NCBI GenBank assembly: GCA_001430745.1
Contig: KQ482041.1
Span: forward strand, 1,005,156 to 1,046,446
Direction of reading: 5' to 3'
Source: Auxenochlorella pyrenoidosa
Taxonomy: Eukaryota; Chlorophyta; Trebouxiophyceae; Chlorellales; Chlorellaceae
Length of the DNA stretch: 41,291 nt
Shown piece by piece: positions 33,990-41,291 of the stretch. How positions within the stretch are numbered: position 1 is the stretch's first letter; every line of letters begins with the position of its first letter. The notes under the pieces were generated by a model, which had not been told where the DNA came from, ran no database searches, and worked only from the letters and a program-made list of their open reading frames with translations. Both the position numbers and the translations under genes were made by a program.

Positions 33990-35232
33990 TTACATCGAAT
34001 GCCCGTTAGCAAACAGTCTGGGCTCTGTCAGTGGGCGCAGCAGGCAGAAGAAGGCCACCGCTCCAACCAGCATTGTCCCAGCCACCGCGCGCTGGTGCCG
34101 TGCTGGCACGACTGGGGGCCCGACCAGATTGCAGAAGGCATGTGGCAGCACCGCAGCCACCAGGTGCCTGCTCCGTACGAAGTAGAAGGCGGCCAGGGAG
34201 CCAAACAGCCAGGTGTAGAGGAACTGGGACCCGACCTGGCGCAACGCAGTGGTCAAGGCGACACCCTGCAGTGCGGGCGAGGCGGGCAGGGCCGTCCATG
34301 GGGCCAGGCACAAGGTGTGCGCTCTAATCTTGAGGAGCATCCACCCACGTCAGGGCTGGCCAGAGGCAAATCGGCAGGCAGCTTGGCGCCGGCGCCGACA
34401 ACTGAGCGATGCACACATTGGCAGCCTGGCGGCGCTCCTTCGCCTGCACGTCTGACAGGGCCGCGCCCCAACCCCAGGGTTGGGTTCCGCGCCCCGACTC
34501 CCACCTGGAACCGCACGAGGTCGTTCAGGTGGTGCAGGTGGCAGGCAGCGAAGAGCGCCGGCGACAGCGCGACGCAGCGCCCGGGCGACGCCCCCGCCAC
34601 CAGCAGGTAGGACAGCAGGCAGCCGCGGAAGAGGAACTCCTCAAGCAGCGGCGCCGTCACCCAGTTGCGCAGCGCCTGCGCCAAGGGCAGGTGCGTGATG
34701 CGCTGCGCCCACAGGCTGCTGCCGTGGCCGGCATGCCGTGCTGCGGCGCCGCGCGGCCGGCTGAGGGCCAAGGCAAGCAGAGGGCCGGCGAACAGCAGCA
34801 TGGTCAGCAGCAGCGGCAGGGTGAGGGCCGCTGCCAGGCCGGGGGTGCGAAGGCCCAGGGCGGAGGCCAGCGATGCGGGTGCCTGGGGAGGGGAGCAGAG
34901 GGGAACGCAACAGCCGGCGTTACACGATCAGGGGAACGCAACGTGGGGCAGTGGAGCTGCAGGCCATCGTTTCATGCTCCTGTGCCGTAGACGTCTGGAA
35001 AGCTCATCAGCCCCCTCTTTGCTCGAATCCTCACCTTTCCGCCGGCAGATGCCACTGCAAGGCGCCGAGCTGTGGGTAGCCAGCCGCCAGCAGCGACCGA
35101 TACAGCGATAGTTGTCATGCGCCGATAGATGGTCTCATTGCGCGGGCCCCGTGCAAACAGATACAGCGGCAGCACCTGCAATGTTGGGTAGTAGAGGGCT
35201 GCAAAAAGCCAGGGGGACGCGCCTTCCCACAT
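33990..35232 (-). CDS. RCE1: CAAX prenyl protease 2 (RCE1 type, CPBP family)
   Basis: ER-membrane endoprotease that removes the last three residues of prenylated CAAX proteins. Exons on the minus strand: 35232-35035, 34882-34505, 34265-33990; 283 residues in phase. The start ATG gives MWEGASPWLFAALYYPTL, a signal-anchor-like segment. The only ATG found further upstream on this strand is followed at once by a stop. Catalytic features of the CPBP/Abi fold are present: APLLEEFLFRGCLLSYLL (EExxxR), a histidine in FAACHLHHLNDL, and the last motif in LVAAVLPHAFCNLVGPPV. The stretch QFLYTWLFGSLAAFYFVRSRH and the end LRPLTEPRLFANG match the order in plant and yeast RCE1. About six to seven hydrophobic segments are visible. 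A possible acceptor (CTTCCTTGCAG) at 35248 raises the option of a noncoding first exon. Confidence 0.92.
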
Positions 35233-35731
35233 GTTGATGGCTGGACCCTGCAAGGAAGAGCGCAGGGCAGGGGGTGGCGGCGGCGGGTGGCACCCTTTGC
35301 TTTTGTTTGTGTCTAGTTGTGTACCGATGTAAAATCCCCGTTGATCTACATATTTAAAGCGTACCGGCAGGCTGCAAGTAGCGCGACAGGATGAAGTCGG
35401 GACCAGGAAGACGGCTGGCGGCCAAAAGCGGATGTTTGCTGATCAGCGATCGATGTGAATGTCGATATATTGGCGTTGACTGAGCACAGAGAGGCCAAAG
35501 GAGAATAAAATTGGTTTCGCCAACTCAGCAGAGCGAAGCAGGCCATTTTGGCGGCTTTCTCAGCTGCTGCAGCTACATCGTGCAATTCGTCGTGCTCACA
35601 CAATTGCACGACACGACCTCCCCTGCTCTTTGCCCGCTTTTAGTTCGGGGGTCCCTTGGTACACCTGGCGAGGTCAGGCAGCCCTCCACTGGCCTTAAGG
35701 CTGCCGTTTGAGCGGCAGGCAGCCATCGGCC
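35233..35731. promoter_or_regulatory. Divergent promoter region between RCE1 and MRE11
   Basis: This 499-bp interval between outward-facing genes is clearly AT-richer than its surroundings (35330-35620). A TTTAAATA-like element (plus-strand TATTTAAA at 35351-35358) sits about 120 bp before the RCE1 start. A perfect 10-bp inverted repeat is listed separately. Bidirectional promoter function is inferred. Confidence 0.45.
35578..35611. repeat. Inverted repeat, 10-bp stem with 14-base loop
   Basis: TCGTGCAATT at 35578-35587 is the exact reverse complement of AATTGCACGA at 35602-35611. It lies about 120-155 bp upstream of the proposed MRE11 start codon. It could be a dyad binding site or a hairpin in the 5' UTR. 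Confidence 0.75.
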
Positions 35732-38700
35732 ATGGCCTCAGAGTGAGCCAGGGTGCCCCCTCTTCTTTTGCATCCTCAAGTGATCTTGCGGGCTTCCTGC
35801 TCCATTGCCCGCTGGTTGGTGCTGCGTTAAGTGTAGGCAGCCCTGCTGGCGCACAGGATAGCGCACGAATCTCCGCGGCGCCACTCGCTGCCTGCCGCCT
35901 ACCGCAGCTGGTGCCCAGCCCCTGTGCAAAGCTGCGCTGCCCTGCCCTTCCACCTCACAGCGATGATGTGCTGCGCATACTCGTGTCGACAGACAACCAT
36001 CTGGTGGGAAGGGATGAATGATGATGGCCCCCAGCCCCAATATTGCCTGCCTTGCAGCCCCACGATGTAGCTCCCGCTTCCGCTGCCGCTGCCGCTTCCC
36101 ATGTGCTTCTGGCGTGCCAAGGCAACCCGCCCCTCCCTGCAACTGCCCGGCCTGCAGGGCGTGTGGGAGAAGGACGAGGTGCGCAAGGACGACTCCTTCG
36201 TCTCGTTTGAGGAGGTGTTTGAGATTGCGGCGCGCAACAACGCCGACTTTGTGCTGCTGGGCGGCGACCTGTTCCACGACAACAAGCCTTCGCGCTACAC
36301 CATTGTGAGTGCACGAGGACGGGGGTGCTCCGTGTGAGTTGGCTGGATCATTCCGCAGCATGTGGGAGTTTGGGGCTGCAACTTTCTGGGCACCGTTCCC
36401 GCCGTACAAGTGCACTGGGTGGTGGGCCACGGAAAGCAACAGCGGTGTGCAAGCTGCGCATAAGCTGTAGCAGCGCCCATCGTTGAGGCGCTGTATGCCA
36501 GCATTTGTGCTGGCATGACAAAACATGGCAGGGGTGCTGCTGAGTATGAGGAGAGGGGGCAGGCCCCTGCCGCAGGGTGGTGCAACCAGTGCCTGCGTGG
36601 TGTTGCATTCTGTCGTCTGCGCCCGCCCCTGGTTGCTGGGGCGTCGGCCCTTCGTGCACCCCTCCTCCCGCTCATCCCAGTCGAGCGCTCATGGGACCGG
36701 GGCATCACAGTGCCTGTGCTGCCCGCACTGCATCATGCGCCCCACACCCCAACCCTTCCCACCTACCCCTAACCCCATCGCCCGGCCTGCCCACAGGTCC
36801 GCGCCATCGACATCATGCGCCGGCACTGCATGGGCGACCGCCCTGTACGCTTCCAGGTGCTCTCCGACCAGGCGCAGAACTTCACCACAGGGCGAGTCGG
36901 CGGCGGGCGGGGTGCCGGGCCGGCAGCACAGGCGGCGCTCCCCGCGCGTCACCGTGCTCTCACAAGTTCCTGCGCATGGCCTCTCCTCCCAGCTGTGTTC
37001 TCGGCTCCCCCCTCCCACCCCGCGCCGCCGCCCCCCCCACCCTCCCCATGCAGGCGCATCAACTACGAGGACCCCAACTACAACATCGGCCTGCCCGTGC
37101 TGACCATCCACGGCAACCACGACGACCCCGCCGGCGCCGAGAACCTGAGCGCCGTGGACATCCTGTCCACCGCCCGCCTGGCCAACTACTTTGGCAAGGT
37201 GGGCGCGGCGGGGTGCGGCTGCCCTGCTGCCCTGCTGCCCCTTGCCCAGAGCAGGGCGCGCGCGCGCTGCGCTGGCGCGGGCTCACGCACGGGGGTTGGG
37301 CACCACGGGCAGCGTGCAGCAGCTCTGCCAACCCAGCACTGCGCAGGCAGCAGCGGGCCACGCGCTCGTCTGGCGTGCACCCCCCTGAATGCTGCTGCCC
37401 CGCCGCTTGGCGGCCCCTCTGCGTGCAGGCCGCCATCGAGGGCACCGGCACCGGCAAGCTGCGCATCGCGCCCGTGCTGCTGCAGAAGGGGGCCACCCGG
37501 GTGGCGCTGTACGGGCTGGGCAACCTGCGGGATGAGCGGCTGTGCCGCCTCTTTCAGACCCCCGGCCACGTGGAGTGGTGAGCGCGCGGCAGGGGCCACG
37601 CCGGGGCGTCAGCGCCCGGGCGTGTCAGCCTCGAGCTGCTGGTACCCAGCTCGGTGCCCCTGCACGCCTGCGCCTGCCCAGCCGGCATGCTGAGCTTGCC
37701 TCGCTCACCAGCTGCCACCCTTCCCGAGGTGCCCCCCAGGATCCGGCCCGCCGAGGACAAGGACACCTGGTTCAACATCTTTGTGCTGCACCAGAACCGG
37801 GTGGCGCACACGCAGGTGGGCGGCGCCCGGGGGGCGCTCGCCGTGCGCGGCCCGCCCGCAGGCTGGCTGTGTGCCGCCTGCCGCCAGAGAGGCCCGGGCG
37901 GCACCGTGGGGCGAGGCCTCAGCCAGCACTGCTTCAGCTGTGACTGGCACGGCAGTTCACGCGCCTCCTGCCCCTGGTACATGATCGAGAAGTGCGCAAG
38001 GCAGGGCTGGGCAACTTTGCAGGCCTGCTGCTGCCCTCTCGCACAGCCCACCGCCCCCACCCCAGCCACCCCCCTCTGCCCCGCAGAACGCTAAGAACTG
38101 CCTGCGCGAGGGCGCTCTGGCCAAGTTCCTTGACCTGGTGGTGTGGGGACACGAGCACGAGTGCCTGGCCGACCCATGGGAGAGCGCCGAGGCGGGGGGC
38201 GCCTTCTCCGTCATGCAGCCCGGCAGCTCGGGTGGGGTGGGTTGGGGGGTGGGCTGCCGGGCCAGCGTGCGTGCTGGGCGCGCTGGGTGGCCGGGAAGCA
38301 GCGGAGGAGAGGCGCCCGCGAACAAAACGCAAAGAGGCGGGCGATGCCTGGTGCCTTCTTGCCCAATATTGGGCGGTTGTGTGGGTGTTGCGGCCCTGAC
38401 TCACTGCCATCGAGCACGGGGTAGCTGAGCACGGCTGCCTGCGGCTGGCGCTTTGACTTCACTGCAATGCCTCATCCCATGGCAACCCCATGGGTGCTAG
38501 TGGATGAGACAGTGCCAGGCCCTGCCTGGCTTGCATCCACCCACCTGCCCCCCCCCATGGTGGACACCCGCCTTCGCATGCCCACCCACACCTCGCGCCC
38601 CCCCCGCCCCCATGCAGTGGCCACCGCGCTGTCTGAGGGGGAGGCCAGGCGCAAGCACGTGGTCATGGTGGAGATCATGGGCCAGCAGGCAAGCGCCGCG

Positions 38701-41291
38701 GTGTGCCGATGGGCTGCCGCCCTGGCAGGGTGGTGTGAGGGGGGCTGGAGGGGCGCAGGGAGGGCGCCGGACGTGGAGGCCGGTGTCGGGCCGGCAGCAT
38801 GGCTTGCCCCTCATGTTGCGCATGCACAACACAACCCGGCCCTAGATTTCTGGGGCCCTGCTGGCTCTGCCACGGGGTGCGCCCTGTGCTTGCCGACCTG
38901 ACCATTCCCCTGCACCCGCGCGCCCCCCCCCCCCCGGCCAGTGGCGCACCGTGAAGCACCCGCTCACCTCGGTGCGACCCTTTCAGTTTGCCAGCGTGGC
39001 GCTGGCGGAGCAGATGGAACTGGACCCAGAGGACCAGGAGGGGGTGGCGGGTGAGCCTGGCGCGGCCTGGGGGGTGCTGCCAGGGGCCGCGCGTGGGCAG
39101 CCACCCGCGGCAGCTGCGGGCGCCCACCCTGTACACTTTGCGAAGGGCTGCAGGGGTGGGGTGTGGGGAAGACCAGGAGTGTTGCGGTTGTGTCATGAGT
39201 GCCCCGCAGAGTGTGAAAAGTGCAGAAGCTGTATACTCATGCGCGTGGCCGTCTGGGCGGGGCCTGGCCTCTGCGCTTGCCAGCCGGCCAGGCGGTGCCA
39301 GGCAGCGCAGCCACGCCGTGCCCTGAGGGCGTACCTCTGGGGCCCCGCGTGCCCCTCTGCAGAGTTTCTGGAGCGCCGGGTGCAGGAGATGATTGACCAG
39401 GCGCACCGCGAGCGTGACGAGAAGGCGCCAGAGCTGCCGCTCATCCGCCTACGGGTGTGATCCTGCTCCGCTTCTCCGCTGCCGTTGTTGCTCTGCCGAT
39501 GCGATGCCGCTTTGCTGCTGCTCTATTCCCTTGCAACTGCCACACGCGGCTGGCCGGCCGCACCGCGCAGAGGGCTAGGTGGCATGCGGCGCAGCACGAA
39601 TGGGAGCCACACTTGGCTGGGCAGCCGCTGCAGCCCATTCAGGCCCATAAAGGCTGCCACCTCTGCAAGGCAACTGCCATGGATCCTCTGCTTCCCCAAG
39701 AGGCGCATTAAGCGCTGCCCCGTCCTTATGACTTCTCACACCCCACAAACACCCGCACCCCACCCCCCACTCAACCCCACCCTTCCACCCCCACCTCCGC
39801 GTGCCTCCTGCCTCCAGGTCGACTACTCTGGCTTCTCCACCATCAACACCCAGCGCTTTGGCCAGAAGTTCGTGGGCAAGGTGGCCAACCCCAACGACAT
39901 GGTGCTGTGGCAGAAGGCGCCGCAGCGCAAGGCCAAGGCAAGAGGAGGGGGCGCGCCGTGCTGAATCTGCGGGCCAGTGGCGCAGCATGGCCAGGGGCCA
40001 CGGCGCAGCGCAGGTGGGGAAGTTGCGCACCGGCCGCGCCACGCAAGGGCAGGCCGTCCCGACGCCTCTGCTGCCCGTGTCGCCACCCGGCCCGGGCCGC
40101 AGGAGGCCGCGGCGGCGGGCATGGCGGCCTCGGCCCTCATCCGCCCCGAGGCGCTGGACGAGTCGCGCATCGAGGACCTGATTGGACAGCACCTGCAGCA
40201 CAACCTGGAGATCCTGCCGGAGCAGGTGGGGCGCCGGTGGCAGGCACAGCTGGTCGCTTGCGTGCTTGGGAGGGTGTGTCGAGGAGGTTTGAGGGTGGGC
40301 GCTTGGTTTCGCAGAGCAGGTTTGGGCCGTGGACCGCTGGGAACGGGTCGGGCGGAAGCAGCAGCTTGGGTTGCGTCAGTTTTTCACAGGCGCCCCCTTG
40401 CGGCACCGTGCACACGCCCGGCCCATGCCTGCCTGCCGCCTGCACCGACCTGTCACCCGCCTGCCTGGGCCGCCCGTTTCGCGGCCTCCTCAGGTGCTGA
40501 CGGAGGCGCTGCACGAGTTTGTGGAGAAGGACAACAAGGACAGCTGGCGCGAGGCGGTGGCGCGTGCGCTGCAGGAGACGCAGGTGCGCCAATGCCGCAG
40601 ACCGGGGGGCACATAGTTGGTTGTGTCATGTGCAGCTGGCATGCGTGGCATGCGCCCGATGCAGGGCAGATGTTGCGCGGCGCGCGCTCAGGCAGCACAC
40701 CGTGCTGGGCCTGCGGCTTGCCCCGCGCCTCCCTCTCTCGCCCCGTCCCACGCACCGCCACCGTGCCTGCCCACAGAACACAACGCTCAAGGACTCGCGG
40801 TCGACGCAGGTGGAGCAAGACGAGGACCTGGTCAACGTGATCAAGGGTGAGGGTTTAACCAGGGCAGTGCACGTGGGTGCTGCCGGTTCTGCTGGACCCA
40901 GGGCGCAGAGCCTTTCGACTGGTGCCGTTTGTGCTGCTCGGGGCATGCGATGCAGAGGCTTGCCCACCATCCTCTGCCCCTGCAGACGTGAACCAGCGGC
41001 GCAAGGAGGCGGCAGCGACAGCCAGCGAGGCCCAGCGCGGCGCCACCCAGGCGGCGCCCAGCACGGCGCAGCAGGTCGTGCAGCAGCAGCAGCAGCAGCA
41101 GCAGGCCAGCATAGCCAACGGGCTGTCGCACATGCAGGTGCGGGCAGGCGGACCCACACCTGATTGCAGCTGCCTGGCTACCTGCCTGCACAGCTCTTGG
41201 CAGAGTGCTGCGCTGTCCGGCGGGCGGGCGTGCTGGAGGTGAAGATGCACTTGCTCTTACTCAGGCCACGCCCTGCGATGTGCTGCCCCCC
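35732..41291 (+). CDS. MRE11: Double-strand break repair nuclease MRE11 (partial, runs off right edge)
   Basis: Manganese-dependent nuclease of the MRE11-RAD50-NBS1 complex, acting in DNA break repair and telomere upkeep in the nucleus. Exons: 35732-35742, 35961-36003, 36158-36304, 36797-36891, 37054-37198, 37429-37577, 37740-37815, 38087-38231, 38618-38688, 38942-39050, 39363-39454, 39818-39937, 40103-40225, 40494-40583, 40777-40846, 40986-41137, then off the edge; 546 residues so far. Metallophosphoesterase motifs are intact: D15 and H17 in STDNHLG, D55 in GGDLFHDNKPSR, GNHDDPAG, histidine in VLHQNRV, and WGHEHEC. The capping domain follows with TSVRPFQF and VDYSGFSTINTQRFGQKFVG. The C-terminal part has a run of eight Gln. 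The 11-nt first exon (ATG GCC TCA GA) is inferred from phase and the match MASDDDVLRILV. Introns after 36891, 38688 and 39937 have GC donors. Confidence 0.96.

Noticed and set aside
35020..35032. GCTCGAATCC string resembling a tRNA B box
   Set aside because: It spans the donor region of an RCE1 intron, and no tRNA cloverleaf can be built around it.
41078..41103. CAG repeat as a possible microsatellite expansion
   Set aside because: It is only about eight CAG codons inside the MRE11 coding exon and encodes a short Gln run common in algal proteins.
1..41291. A metabolic or defence gene cluster, or a transferred island
   Set aside because: Neighbouring genes belong to unrelated housekeeping pathways, all have introns of the same style, and base composition is even; no transposase, reverse transcriptase, terminal repeats or CRISPR-like array was seen.

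Overview
This window looks like nuclear DNA of a green alga, most likely a Chlorella-like trebouxiophyte. It is GC-rich and densely packed, and every recognisable gene is broken by many short spliceosomal introns, about 90 in 41 kb. Several enzymes carry N-terminal extensions typical of organelle-targeted proteins, and the gene families are plant or general eukaryote types: ATP-dependent PEP carboxykinase, an SP1/MUL1-type RING ligase, plastid tryptophan synthase beta and lumazine synthase. The species is an inference. I rebuilt gene models by joining exons whose reading phase and protein-family alignment agree. All exon coordinates are on the plus strand of the window.

Layout from left to right: (1) minus, PEP carboxykinase, 5' part only, running off the left edge; (2) plus, 1944-3983, SP1/MUL1-type membrane E3 ligase; (3) plus, 4469-7698, tryptophan synthase beta; (4) plus, 8340-10930, an unrecognised multi-pass membrane protein; (5) minus, 11324-13624, an F-box/leucine-rich-repeat protein; (6) minus, 14389-22456, a bacterial-type (organellar) valyl-tRNA synthetase in 26 exons; (7) plus, 22853-25287, a KIAA0930/DUF2045 family protein; (8) minus, 25749-27433, lumazine synthase; (9) plus, 28089-31346, an FMN-dependent alpha-hydroxyacid oxidase, with an assembly gap in one intron; (10) minus, 31473-33727, a TRAPPC12-like TPR protein; (11) minus, 33990-35232, the CAAX protease RCE1; (12) plus, 35732 to beyond the right edge, MRE11. 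Gaps between genes are 126 to 764 bp. Four gene pairs are divergent and probably share promoter regions: 1/2, 6/7, 8/9 and 11/12.

The genes do not form an obvious pathway or cluster. They are housekeeping functions in amino acid and riboflavin synthesis, organellar translation, proteolysis, trafficking and DNA repair. I found no mobile element, CRISPR array, rRNA or convincing tRNA. The most notable features are structural: a high share of GC-AG introns (10 well supported, one ambiguous, of about 90), start codons placed on tiny first exons (14 nt in PEPCK, 11 nt in MRE11), 15-nt and 18-nt internal micro-exons in the DUF2045 gene, cytosine-rich tracts before splice acceptors, an imperfect 72-bp tandem duplication in a ValRS intron, and a 10-bp perfect palindrome in the RCE1/MRE11 intergenic region.
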